Notes: generated from the letters alone by a model not told the origin. A DNA stretch of 64,000 bases from Aliivibrio sp. 1S175 (GCF_001690985.1 NZ_MAJS01000046.1:186001-250000); one strand, 5' to 3'. Counted from the stretch's first letter, positions 9,034 to 16,211 are shown. Made by a program: numbers and translations.

Positions 9034-9582
9034 ATGATGATTCACACGATTCAAGAAACGGTATTTACGTATTCTCAACCATTGTTTGAAGATTGGAAAA
9101 AAGGTGCAAATACTTGGCTGCCTTCTGAAGTCTCTGTCCCTATAGAAATAGATGCTCAGCGTGATGAATATTTTGGTTCATACTTCGCTTTATCTCAATA
9201 TATGAAGAAAGGGTGGTTAGGCACTCCGTTTTATGCATTAGGTAATAGGGAGGTGGATAACCCGATGTATACAGAAGGGCGAATTTTACTCGCCCAATAT
9301 ATAAACCCGAATAAATTATCTCTTTTTAAAGGATTACGAACAGGGTTAACGTCAGGAGAGCCTGATTTATTCTTATACCGACCTGATGGCGCCATATTGT
9401 TTGTTGTGGTAAAAAAAGAGAATGAATACCTTTCGGATGCAGAGTTAATTTGTTTATCCAACATTAAATCAGTCTTGGAGTGTGAGGTTGAAGTCGCCTA
9501 CCTGGCAGAAGAGGACTGCAATTATGTTCCGAAGAGTTATGATATTAAGGTGGTTCAATTTCCTAACCCATTAGGAGTGTAA
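9034..9582 (+). CDS. Hypothetical protein with degenerate VRR-NUC-like domain
   Basis: A 182-residue soluble protein. The C-terminal half (about residues 106-165) follows the layout of VRR-NUC nuclease domains: GEPDLFLY in place of the G-x-PDL strand, then FVVVKKENEYLSDAEL in place of the usual FVEVKGPxDRLSxxQ segment, and a strand ECEVEVAYL. In active VRR-NUC enzymes (FAN1, phage nucleases) the Glu and Lys of E-V-K bind metal and catalyse; here the Glu position is Val while Lys stays, so activity is doubtful. The N-terminal half is not recognised. An AAAGGA ribosome site precedes paired ATGs at 9034 and 9037. The Nudix gene follows closely. Family assignment is my inference from motif reading. 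Confidence 0.6.
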   Translation: MMIHTIQETVFTYSQPLFEDWKKGANTWLPSEVSVPIEIDAQRDEYFGSYFALSQYMKKGWLGTPFYALGNREVDNPMYTEGRILLAQYINPNKLSLFKGLRTGLTSGEPDLFLYRPDGAILFVVVKKENEYLSDAELICLSNIKSVLECEVEVAYLAEEDCNYVPKSYDIKVVQFPNPLGV

Positions 9583-9609
9583 GACAAAGTGACTGATATA
9601 GGGGTAACA

Positions 9610-10035
9610 ATGAATAAGATAATAGATAAATTAGCTTGGATTTACCTAGAAGATGGAAAGTTACTTACTGTGCGTTCTAAGGGGAAAGCCTTGTTTTATC
9701 TTCCTGGTGGAAAACGGGAATCAGGTGAAACTGATGAGGAGGCTTTGGTTCGAGAGATAAAAGAAGAGCTATCCGTTGATTTAAACGTTGATACCATCAA
9801 ATATGCAAATACGTTTACCGCCCAAGCCGATGGGAAAGACAAGGGAGTATCTGTTCAATTGACGTGCTATTTTTCAGAATATGAAGGAGAGCTAGCCCCT
9901 GATGCAGAAATTGAAGAAGCTAAATTTTTAGACTTGTCTGAGAAAGCGTTATGTTCACTAGCAACATTAGTGACTATGGATTGGCTTGAAGAAGAAAATC
10001 AATTAATCGGTAAAGAAGAAACTAGTGAGGTATAA
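9610..10035 (+). CDS. Nudix hydrolase
   Basis: A 141-residue Nudix protein. The full Nudix box G-x5-E-x7-RE-x2-EE is present in GGKRESGETDEEALVREIKEEL (residues about 34-55), with the metal-binding Glu residues intact. Nudix enzymes hydrolyse nucleoside diphosphates linked to another group; which substrate is used here cannot be told. The frame opens with a GTG at 9589, but the ATG at 9610 has an AGGGG site 5-6 nt upstream and suits the fold better. Its stop is immediately followed by the ATG of the DUF4144 gene, so the two are probably translationally coupled. Confidence 0.88.
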   Translation: MNKIIDKLAWIYLEDGKLLTVRSKGKALFYLPGGKRESGETDEEALVREIKEELSVDLNVDTIKYANTFTAQADGKDKGVSVQLTCYFSEYEGELAPDAEIEEAKFLDLSEKALCSLATLVTMDWLEEENQLIGKEETSEV

Positions 10036-10359
10036 ATGGTAATTTGGCCAGCAATAGTAAAATTTGATGGTGATCCTGAACTTGATTACATCTCTGATGA
10101 AAAGAAATGGGAAATAGAATCTGAATTACATTATTTAGGGTATCAGGATAAAGACATATTGATTGATTCTACTGGTACGATATTTAGCTTGAATGATCCA
10201 AGTAATAATTCGACGAAGGTTATTAATAGCAATAAAACGATAGCGGTGGACGCTTTACTTGATCTTATTAAAGCACATCAGTCTTCATTAGGTTTATGTT
10301 GTGCTGCTAAAGTGGGTTTTAATTCAATAAAAGAGGCCATTAATTCTGTTAAAGAATGA
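10036..10359 (+). CDS. DUF4144 family protein
   Basis: A 107-residue acidic protein that begins WPAIVKFDGDPELDYISDE, a pattern I associate with DUF4144, a family mostly found in Vibrionaceae and of unknown function. No catalytic motif is evident. The ATG abuts the stop codon of the Nudix gene (no gap), with GTGAGG serving as ribosome site inside the Nudix coding region. A symmetrical hairpin lies just after its stop. Confidence 0.7.
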   Translation: MVIWPAIVKFDGDPELDYISDEKKWEIESELHYLGYQDKDILIDSTGTIFSLNDPSNNSTKVINSNKTIAVDALLDLIKAHQSSLGLCCAAKVGFNSIKEAINSVKE

Positions 10360-10361
10360 TG

Positions 10362-10395
10362 TAAACCTCGAGGTATAAGGGTATCTCGAGGTTTA
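10362..10395. terminator. Bidirectional hairpin between converging genes
   Basis: TAAACCTCGAG and CTCGAGGTTTA form a perfect 11-bp stem around a 12-nt loop. It sits 2 bp after the DUF4144 stop and 10 bp beyond the end of the minus-strand CCGSCS gene. Flanking T-runs are short, but position between converging genes suggests a shared terminator. Confidence 0.65.
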
Positions 10396-10405
10396 TATGA
10401 AAACA

Positions 10406-10567
10406 TTATGAGCATGAACCGCAACAAACCCCTGGTTCACCGTGTTTTCCTTTTTGTTCTGCTTTAGCGTCTTCAGTGCTTTTAGTTGACGCTTGCTGTT
10501 GAATTACCGCTTTTGTTTCTTTGTTGGTTTCTTCTTTTTTGAAAATCTTTTTAAGTGAAAATGTCAT
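10406..10567 (-). CDS. CCGSCS motif micro-protein
   Basis: A 53-residue protein, highly charged and Lys/Glu/Gln-rich (MTFSLKKIFKKEE...), that ends in GVCCGSCS followed by the stop. The C-terminal CCGSCS is the defining motif of a small-protein family (named CCGSCS motif protein, TIGR04101 by my memory). The function is unknown; the cysteine cluster suggests metal or redox chemistry. An AGGAG ribosome site stands at 10572-10576, 4 nt before the ATG. It is too short for many gene finders. It is convergent with the DUF4144 gene. Confidence 0.82.
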   Translation of the reverse strand: MTFSLKKIFKKEETNKETKAVIQQQASTKSTEDAKAEQKGKHGEPGVCCGSCS

Positions 10568-10626
10568 AAGAACTCCTGATGGTTAATAAGGTGTATTTTA
10601 GATGCATCTTATTAATTATTTGTTGA

Positions 10627-10857
10627 TTAGTCAAGAGTACATTCTTATCACTCTTAACCCATCTGATATTTAGATGGTATCTAACTATTCCTGGAATGGC
10701 GTGGTTCTTAAATATCAGCCTAGTTGAAGCCTTTATTTTAGATATTGGTCTCGTTGTGTTTTATCTGTTTTATGCTTATATCTATAACTTGGCTTATGAT
10801 AAAGCTTTCCCTATACAGCATAAAACTCAGTTAAAGAATGAGAACGTAACAATATAG
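10627..10857 (+). pseudogene. 3' remnant of a PACE family efflux transporter gene
   Basis: The frame starting after a TGA at 10624-10626 encodes about 76 residues whose middle part, TIPGMAWFLNISLVEAF then ILDIGLVVFYLFYAY and YNLAYDKAFP, matches the second bacterial-transmembrane-pair domain of PACE (AceI-like) proteins, with the ILDIGL and YN-AYD signatures. Family members are about 145 residues with two such domains; the first domain and any sensible start are missing, and the only ATG in frame (10696) would give 53 residues. I read it as a 5'-truncated pseudogene. A short two-helix protein made from the ATG cannot be excluded. Confidence 0.75.
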
Positions 10858-10907
10858 TTTTATTTGGTTGGATTTAAATAGGGAGTCTCGTTTAACAAGG
10901 AGTGAGA

Positions 10908-11519
10908 ATGAGTCATAAATTGTCAGATTTTAGTGTGCATATCCCTATTGATCGTGAATTGATGGATCTTCAAAACCAAGTAAAAGAAAAACTCTATGAT
11001 TTTAATCATAGTCGCCCGTCGCAAAGTGTACTTAGACAAGAATTATTGGATGATCTCTTTGGAAGTAATAAAGGAGTTACCATCATTCCTCCTTTTTATT
11101 GTGATATGGGGAAAAACATTCGCTTTAAACAAGGCGGTTTTTTAAATACAGGTGTCACTATTCTTGACCTTGCTACCGTAACTATCGGTGAATACGTTCA
11201 AATTGGGCCAAATGTGGTTATTAGCACTGCCGGGCATCCTTTTGATCTTGCTGAGCGAGTGCTTCCTATTGCTACAGGTAATCCTATTGTTATTGGTGAT
11301 AACGTATGGATTGGTGCCAACAGTGTTATTCTTGATGGTGTAACAATAGGGGATAGAAGTATTATTGGTGCAGGAAGTATAGTAACGAAAGATATTCCTT
11401 CTGATTGTGTTGCTGTTGGTAATCCTTGTCGTGTAATTAAGTCAATTTCTCATAGTAAAATGCCGACAAATGAAGAATTAGATGAAATGTGGTTGCCATT
11501 GTTTGACGCACATAATTAA
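10908..11519 (+). CDS. Sugar O-acetyltransferase (maltose/galactoside acetyltransferase family)
   Basis: A 203-residue left-handed beta-helix acetyltransferase. An N-terminal Mac-type segment is followed by hexapeptide repeats from about residue 70 (IIPPFYCDMGKNIRFKQGGF, IGEYVQIGPNVVIS) including the catalytic His in STAGHPFDLAERV and the classic VIGDNVWIGANSVILDGVTIGD. The family transfers acetyl from acetyl-CoA to sugars such as maltose or galactosides; the acceptor here is unknown. AAGGAG at 10897-10902 sits 5 nt before the ATG at 10908, which I prefer over an in-frame GTG at 10902. Confidence 0.88.
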   Translation: MSHKLSDFSVHIPIDRELMDLQNQVKEKLYDFNHSRPSQSVLRQELLDDLFGSNKGVTIIPPFYCDMGKNIRFKQGGFLNTGVTILDLATVTIGEYVQIGPNVVISTAGHPFDLAERVLPIATGNPIVIGDNVWIGANSVILDGVTIGDRSIIGAGSIVTKDIPSDCVAVGNPCRVIKSISHSKMPTNEELDEMWLPLFDAHN

Positions 11520-11531
11520 AGATAGAATTAA

Positions 11532-11556
11532 CATTTGTTCTTTTTTTGAACAAATG
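11532..11556. repeat. Inverted repeat after the acetyltransferase gene
   Basis: CATTTGTTC and GAACAAATG form a perfect 9-bp stem around a loop of seven T residues, 12 bp after the acetyltransferase stop. There is no T-tract after the stem, so its role as terminator is uncertain. Confidence 0.45.
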
Positions 11557-11669
11557 AAGGTAATAGTGATCGTGATAGCATTTTGTGTTTATAAAGTTAT
11601 CTAAACTCTTAATGGAAAATTTATTTTTGAAGTTTGAGTAAGATTATCAAACAAACAAGGAGGTAACAC

Positions 11670-12044
11670 ATGGATAATGTAGCGATTGCATTGCACCAAT
11701 TAAATAGGGCCATTGATCTTTACTTTAATCAGCAAGATTTTATCAGCACAATAACATTGAGTAATGCCGCTCAGACTCTTTTATTAAAGAAATGGATCGT
11801 TGATAGCCAAGCGAAAGCCTGTGAAGATGTTATTTTTAATTCAACCGAGTCTTCTGAATTTTTACAATACGGTTATAAAATGGATTCATGCATTTCATTT
11901 TCTGCGCTAGATAATAATGAAGAATTAGAAGATAAAGCTCATCAAATATTAATGCGATGCTGTGATAATGTAATGAGGTTAAACCTCCCTCGAAGCAAAG
12001 AGGTCTCTGCCTTTATTCGTATGAAAAGTAAAATATTCATATAG
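11670..12044 (+). CDS. Hypothetical HEPN-like helical protein
   Basis: A 124-residue, mainly alpha-helical protein. The N-terminal pattern ALHQLNRAIDLYFNQQDFISTITLSNAAQTLL resembles a set of short proteobacterial proteins with a HEPN-like helical bundle (Q-L-x-x-A-I-x-L-[FY]-x(4)-D-x-[IV]-S-x-x-T-L-x-x-A-A). I see no R-x4-6-H ribonuclease motif, so a catalytic role is not supported. AAGGAGG at 11658-11664 is an excellent ribosome site 5 nt before the ATG. Function is unknown; the family assignment is tentative. Confidence 0.55.
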   Translation: MDNVAIALHQLNRAIDLYFNQQDFISTITLSNAAQTLLLKKWIVDSQAKACEDVIFNSTESSEFLQYGYKMDSCISFSALDNNEELEDKAHQILMRCCDNVMRLNLPRSKEVSAFIRMKSKIFI

Positions 12045-12092
12045 CGCATTTAAATACTGGTGTTGTGAATGTTAACCTATAGGAGGAGGCTC

Positions 12093-12242
12093 GTGTCGTC
12101 CTTTTTAAGCCCTCCTTGCCCAAGTAACCGTTTTTCTTATCCAGGGTTCTTTGTTTTACTTTTATTCACCACAGGTTCTGTTTTACGTCTTAAAACTCGT
12201 CTTTATTATGCCTTTAAGTTTTTGTTTTTTATGAGTTTATAA
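12093..12242 (+). CDS. Candidate 49-residue small membrane protein
   Basis: A GTG-initiated ORF of 49 codons preceded by AGGAGGAGG (12081-12089), the strongest Shine-Dalgarno-like sequence in this part of the window, 6 nt before the start when AGGAGG at 12081-12086 is used. The product has a Ser/Pro/Cys-rich N-terminus, one hydrophobic span (PGFFVLLLFTTGSVL) and a second aromatic hydrophobic tail (FKFLFFMSL) with basic residues between. It ends 60 bp before the qnr start. I know no family; it may be real, or a chance ORF in T-rich DNA. Confidence 0.4.
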   Translation: MSSFLSPPCPSNRFSYPGFFVLLLFTTGSVLRLKTRLYYAFKFLFFMSL

Positions 12243-12302
12243 TTATTGGTATTTGTAATGGATACTGGTAATCTTTCCCTAGATAAATTCAGAGGACAAG
12301 AT

Positions 12303-12959
12303 ATGGCGACCTACAATGAAGTATTTGAAAAAGTAGATTTCTCACGTCAAGATTTGAGTGAGTCCTATTATGAAGGATGTAAGTTTTATTGCTGTAATTT
12401 TAGTCGAGCAAACTTAAGAGACGCTAGATTTATAGATTGTTCTTTTATTGAGCAAGGTGCCATTGAAGGTTGTCATTTTGATTACAGTGATTTACGAGAT
12501 GCTTCTTTTAAAAGTTGCCGTTTAACAATGTCTAATTTTAAAGGCGCAAATGGATTTGGAGCAGAGTTTAGAGATTGTGATTTAAAAGGCGCGAATTTTG
12601 TCCAAGCAAACTTTGTAAATCAAATAAGCCACCAAATGTATTTTTGTTCTGTTTACATCACTGGTTGTAACTTGTCTTATGCGAACTTTGAACGTTTATG
12701 TATTGAAAAATGTGATTTGTTTGAAAATAAATGGAATGGCGCCAATCTACAAGGAACCTCATTAAAAGGTTCTGATCTTTCCCGTGGTTCTTTCTCTGAA
12801 GATGCGTGGGGGCAATTTAGAATGCAAGATGCTAATTTATGCCATTGTGAATTAGAAGGCTTGGATCCCCGTAGAGTTGATTTAACAGGCGTTAAAATTT
12901 GTGGTTGGCAACAAGAGCAGTTATTAGAACCACTGGGTTTAGTCGTTTTACCTGATTAA
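12303..12959 (+). CDS. qnr: Chromosomal Qnr-type pentapeptide repeat protein
   Basis: A 218-residue pentapeptide-repeat protein of the Qnr family, which mimics DNA and protects gyrase and topoisomerase IV from quinolones. Beyond the A(D/N)Lxx repeats it carries Qnr hallmarks: FSRQDLS near the start, CSFIEQGAIEGCHF, the DLRDASFK and EFRDCDLKGANF segments, MYFCSVYITGCNL, ELEGLDPRRVDL and the C-terminus WQQEQLLEPLGLVVLPD. The length equals QnrA and QnrS when the ATG at 12303 is used; AGAGGA lies about 5 nt upstream. The frame stays open to 12246, but that extension has no Qnr counterpart. Chromosomal qnr genes are known in Vibrionaceae. I see no LexA box upstream. A cupin gene follows after 12 bp. 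Confidence 0.93.
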   Translation: MATYNEVFEKVDFSRQDLSESYYEGCKFYCCNFSRANLRDARFIDCSFIEQGAIEGCHFDYSDLRDASFKSCRLTMSNFKGANGFGAEFRDCDLKGANFVQANFVNQISHQMYFCSVYITGCNLSYANFERLCIEKCDLFENKWNGANLQGTSLKGSDLSRGSFSEDAWGQFRMQDANLCHCELEGLDPRRVDLTGVKICGWQQEQLLEPLGLVVLPD

Positions 12960-12971
12960 TAGGAGAGTGCG

Positions 12972-13283
12972 ATGAGTAATTTGTTTACAAACCTTCCTAA
13001 TGATCTCAGCAATGAGGTATTTACTGATTTAGTGACAAGTCATTTTGTGCGTATAGAGAGAATAGTATCGTCAGGCCAAAGCTCTCCTGAATCTGGTTGG
13101 TATGATCAAGATGAGAATGAATGGGTTTTAGTACTTGAAGGTTTTGGTACGATTGTATTTGAAGATGGTACAGAGAAAACCTTATGTAAGGGAGATTACT
13201 TAACTATCCCTGCACATCAAAAACATAAAGTGAGTAAAACAGACCCTGATAACATCACTATTTGGTTAGCGGTCTTCTATTGA
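12972..13283 (+). CDS. Cupin domain protein
   Basis: A 103-residue single-domain cupin. The two cupin motifs are readable: GWYDQDENEWVLVLEGFG (with Glu/Asp in the place of the usual first His pair) and CKGDYLTIPAHQKHKV (His residues of motif 2). Metal ligands in motif 1 are therefore not canonical. It resembles small cupins of unknown function often annotated as phosphoribosylaminoimidazole-carboxylase-like or cupin_2. It starts 12 bp after the qnr stop with a TAGGAGAG ribosome site, so it is very likely in one transcript with qnr. Confidence 0.8.
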   Translation: MSNLFTNLPNDLSNEVFTDLVTSHFVRIERIVSSGQSSPESGWYDQDENEWVLVLEGFGTIVFEDGTEKTLCKGDYLTIPAHQKHKVSKTDPDNITIWLAVFY

Positions 13284-13358
13284 GTAAATGAAGATTCTTA
13301 CATTTGGGCCTTTAATCGTTTACTCTGTCTTCTCTATTAATAGAACGGAACCAATATA

Positions 13359-13649
13359 ATGACTCAAACACTGACGATTGTTGCAAGAATTGAAGCACAA
13401 GAAGGCAAAGCGGAATTTGTTAAAGCAGAAATGCTTAAGTTACTTGAACCGACACGTAAAGAAGTCGGTTGTATTCAGTATGATTTACATCAAGACAACG
13501 ACAACCCATGTGTATTTGTGTTCCATGAGCAATGGGAAAGCGAAGCGCTTTTACAAGACCATTTAGATAGCGCTCATATAGCTGAGTATGTAAAAGCAGT
13601 AGACGGCTCAGTCGCCTCATTTGTGCTTAATCGTATGACAAAGCTTTAA
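13359..13649 (+). CDS. Putative quinol monooxygenase (ABM domain, YgiN-like)
   Basis: A 96-residue antibiotic-biosynthesis-monooxygenase (ABM) fold protein, with the ferredoxin-like pattern LTIVARIEAQEGKAEFVKAEM, GCIQYDLHQDNDNP, FVFHEQWES and DHLDSAHIAEY. Members such as YgiN oxidise quinols without a cofactor; others are of unknown role. It is 75 bp after the cupin and is followed by an intrinsic terminator, so it ends the local plus-strand unit. Confidence 0.85.
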   Translation: MTQTLTIVARIEAQEGKAEFVKAEMLKLLEPTRKEVGCIQYDLHQDNDNPCVFVFHEQWESEALLQDHLDSAHIAEYVKAVDGSVASFVLNRMTKL

Positions 13650-13718
13650 TAGAGATTGAATACTGATAATTTATTCGAGACTGCAAGCTTATTGTATAGC
13701 GAATAAGTTATGAGTAAG

Positions 13719-13754
13719 AAAAAGCCACTCACGTATCATCATGAGTGGCTTTTT
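13719..13754. terminator. Bidirectional intrinsic terminator
   Basis: A 13-bp stem (core AAAGCCACTCA / TGAGTGGCTTT) with a 10-nt loop and A/T tracts on both sides lies between the plus-strand ABM gene and the minus-strand nucleoside transporter, serving both. Confidence 0.85.
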
Positions 13755-13785
13755 TATATCTTATGTATTTATCAGTATCGACCCC

Positions 13786-15006
13786 TTAGAAGGAAAGGAA
13801 GATACCTGCAACTGTTGCACTCATTAAGTTTGCTAATGTAGCAGCAAAGATGGCTTTCATGCCTAAACGGGCAATATCAGGACGACGACTTGGTACAACA
13901 CCACCTAACCCCCCCATTAACATGGCAATAGAGGTTAAGTTTGCAAAACCGCATAAAGCAAAAGTGACAATAGCTTGAGAGTGTTCACTCAATTGGTCTT
14001 TAACTGTCATTAAGTCAGCAAAAGCAACGAATTCATTAATCGCGATTTTCTTACCAATTAAACTGGCAGCAACCGTTGCTTCTGACCATGGCACACCGAT
14101 TAACCAGGCGACAGGGGCAAATAGGTAACCAAAAATAAGATCTAAGCTTAAGTTTTCAAACCCAACTAACATTCCTATTTTATGTAATCCGCCATTCAAT
14201 AGAGCGATAAGACTGATAATAGCTAATAAGCTGGCACCAACAGCAAATACAATTTGTAAACCGTTCAATGCACCTTGAGAAGCCGCATCAATAATATTGA
14301 CAGGGGCATCATCAACACAATCATCTTCGTATTGGTCTGTTTCGTTAATGTCTTCAGTTTGAGGGACAATGAGTTTTGCCATCATTAGGCCTGCTGGTGC
14401 AGACATAAAGCTTGCTGCGATTAAGTAACGTAATTCAACACCTAAACCTGCGTAACCGACCATTGTGCCACCCGCAACGGATGCTAAACCACCCACCATT
14501 ACGGCAAACAATTCAGAACGAGACATTTTAGCAAGGAAGGGGCGTACAACTAACGGTGCTTCAACTGAGCCAACAAAAATATTCGCGGTTGCTGACATTG
14601 ATTCTGTACGAGTTGTGCCAAGGAAGCGCTGTAAACCGCCGCCAATAATTTTAATGATCCATCCCATTATACCTAAGTAGTAAAGAACAGAGATTAGCGC
14701 TGAGAAGAAAACGATGGTAGGCAAAACGTTGACGGCAAAAATAAAGCCTAGTTTGTATTGGGCTAAATCACCAAAAAGGAATTCTGTGCCTACACGTCCA
14801 TAAGCAATAATGTCTGAAACAGCAAGAGAGATACTATTAAGGATAGTTTGGCCAATTGGCACGTAGAGGATGAATCCGGCAAATAATAACTGAATTAAGA
14901 ACGCGCCTAATACAGTGCGCCATTTGATGGCTTGTCGGTTTTCTGAAAAAAGAAACGCAATCGCGAATAGGCAAACAATGCCTAAAATACTGACCAAAAA
15001 GTCCAA
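13786..15006 (-). CDS. nupC: NupC/CNT family nucleoside:cation symporter
   Basis: A concentrative nucleoside transporter of about 406 residues with many membrane helices. Recognisable CNT segments are FVGSVEAPLVVRPF (substrate-binding loop with the conserved E-A-P), GGLASVAGGTMVGY and GFANLTSIAMLMGGLGGVVPSRRPDIARLG near the C-terminus. It imports nucleosides with Na+ or H+. The frame is open further upstream, but the NupC-like N-terminus begins at a TTG (complement 15004-15006) with TTGGAG 8 nt upstream, which I take as the start. Two CRP-like sites lie upstream, as expected for nucleoside uptake genes. Exact family member name (nupC or nupX) is uncertain. Confidence 0.85.
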   Translation of the reverse strand: MDFLVSILGIVCLFAIAFLFSENRQAIKWRTVLGAFLIQLLFAGFILYVPIGQTILNSISLAVSDIIAYGRVGTEFLFGDLAQYKLGFIFAVNVLPTIVFFSALISVLYYLGIMGWIIKIIGGGLQRFLGTTRTESMSATANIFVGSVEAPLVVRPFLAKMSRSELFAVMVGGLASVAGGTMVGYAGLGVELRYLIAASFMSAPAGLMMAKLIVPQTEDINETDQYEDDCVDDAPVNIIDAASQGALNGLQIVFAVGASLLAIISLIALLNGGLHKIGMLVGFENLSLDLIFGYLFAPVAWLIGVPWSEATVAASLIGKKIAINEFVAFADLMTVKDQLSEHSQAIVTFALCGFANLTSIAMLMGGLGGVVPSRRPDIARLGMKAIFAATLANLMSATVAGIFLSF

Positions 15007-15066
15007 GGTCAAACTCCAATAGTATTTAGTTGATGATTGCGGGGGTATTCTAGTCAAAAATAAAAG

Positions 15067-15082
15067 TGTGACAAGGATCAAG
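15067..15082 (+). promoter_or_regulatory. Candidate CRP site, proximal to nucleoside transporter
   Basis: TGTGA-CAAGGA-TCAAG matches the CRP consensus TGTGA-N6-TCACA at 8 of 10 positions. It lies about 60 bp upstream of the transporter start codon. A second, better site is 88 bp further out. Confidence 0.4.
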
Positions 15083-15154
15083 ATGTTATTGAAACTACAT
15101 AGCCATAACAAAAATAAGGTAATTTGTTTATAGATCCATCAATAAATACTCATT

Positions 15155-15170
15155 TGAGAGGTTTGTCACA
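15155..15170 (+). promoter_or_regulatory. Candidate CRP site, distal to nucleoside transporter
   Basis: TGAGA-GGTTTG-TCACA matches the CRP consensus TGTGA-N6-TCACA at 9 of 10 positions, about 150 bp upstream of the transporter start codon and on its promoter side. cAMP-CRP control of nucleoside transporters is well established in enterobacteria and vibrios. Confidence 0.55.
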
Positions 15171-15299
15171 TATAAAAGAGTCAGTTGTTACTATATGGGA
15201 TAATGGGTGCGATTAATTACGATTATTATCCCTAAGGTAGGGTGTTTTTTTATCGATTAATCTAATTAACAATGATTCAAAAAGTTGATTAGGTAACCA

Positions 15300-16211
15300 T
15301 TACACATTATCAATCTTCTCTGCATTAATGTGGTGGCGAACAAACTCCATAAAGATGTGTACTTTTTTGGCTAAGAATTTACGACGCGGATAAACAGCGT
15401 AAAGAGGCATTGATTGATTTAATTCCCAATCAGGAAGAAGTTGCACAAGCTTACCAGTTCGTAATTCATCAGAAAGCAGATAAGTCGCTATATAGCCTAT
15501 ACCATTACCTGATACGGTCGCGTTACGAATCGCATCGGCAGAATCAATTCGATAATTACCCGATACTTTTATTTGTAGATTCTCATCTCCTTTATGGAAA
15601 CCCCATACATTATCTTTACGCTCACGACTCATGTACGTTAGACAGTTATGCTTTTTAAGATCGTAAGGGTGATAAGGGATCCCATGCTTAGCTAGATACG
15701 TAGAGTTAGCGACAAGCACAAAATGACAATCAATTAGATGCCTTGCTACAAATCCTTCAGGAGGGGAATCCATCACACCTATCCATAAGTCTAATTGCTC
15801 TGCAATCACATCGATCTTATGATCAAACAACGTTATCTCTATATTAAGCTGTGGATAGCGCTGATGAAGCTCAGAAAGATAGGGCAATATATGATTGGTT
15901 GCAAAAGACTGCGCGATACCGACACGTAATTTACCATTCAATGTATCTACGCTAGAAAGCAATTCATTTTCGGCTTCGTTAATTTCATCGGCGATATTGG
16001 CACAATGCACTGCGAACGATTGACCTGCTTCCGTAAGAGAAAAAGAGCGCGTGGTTCGCTGTACTAGCTGAACACCTAAACGCTCTTCAAGAAGTTGGAT
16101 TTGTAAACTGACCTGAGTTCTTGAAATATCAAGAAGTTGAGCGGCTTTGGTAAAGCTTTTTTGTTGAGTAAGCGCATTGAATACGATCATTTGTTTAGCT
16201 TGCTTTAGCAT
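15300..16211 (-). CDS. LysR family transcriptional regulator
   Basis: A LysR regulator of 303 residues from the ATG at complement 16211 (AGAGAAG-type site just upstream); an ATG at 16229 is the alternative, and the open frame extends to 16325 without homology. The helix-turn-helix is in FNALTQQKSFTKAAQLLDISRTQVSLQIQLLEERL (about residues 9-43) and the effector domain resembles the CrgA-like subgroup (IADEINEAENELL, GKLRVGIAQSFATNHILP). It is divergent from cobB with about 165 bp between; a 16-bp palindrome in that gap may be an operator. Confidence 0.87.
   Translation of the reverse strand: MLKQAKQMIVFNALTQQKSFTKAAQLLDISRTQVSLQIQLLEERLGVQLVQRTTRSFSLTEAGQSFAVHCANIADEINEAENELLSSVDTLNGKLRVGIAQSFATNHILPYLSELHQRYPQLNIEITLFDHKIDVIAEQLDLWIGVMDSPPEGFVARHLIDCHFVLVANSTYLAKHGIPYHPYDLKKHNCLTYMSRERKDNVWGFHKGDENLQIKVSGNYRIDSADAIRNATVSGNGIGYIATYLLSDELRTGKLVQLLPDWELNQSMPLYAVYPRRKFLAKKVHIFMEFVRHHINAEKIDNV

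Noticed and set aside
12045-12302. LexA box before qnr
   Set aside because: No CTGT-N8-ACAG-like sequence was found upstream of qnr.
8776-13700. Integron cassette array with attC sites
   Set aside because: Orphan genes look cassette-like, but I see no repeated 100-120 bp attC-type elements between them and no integrase.
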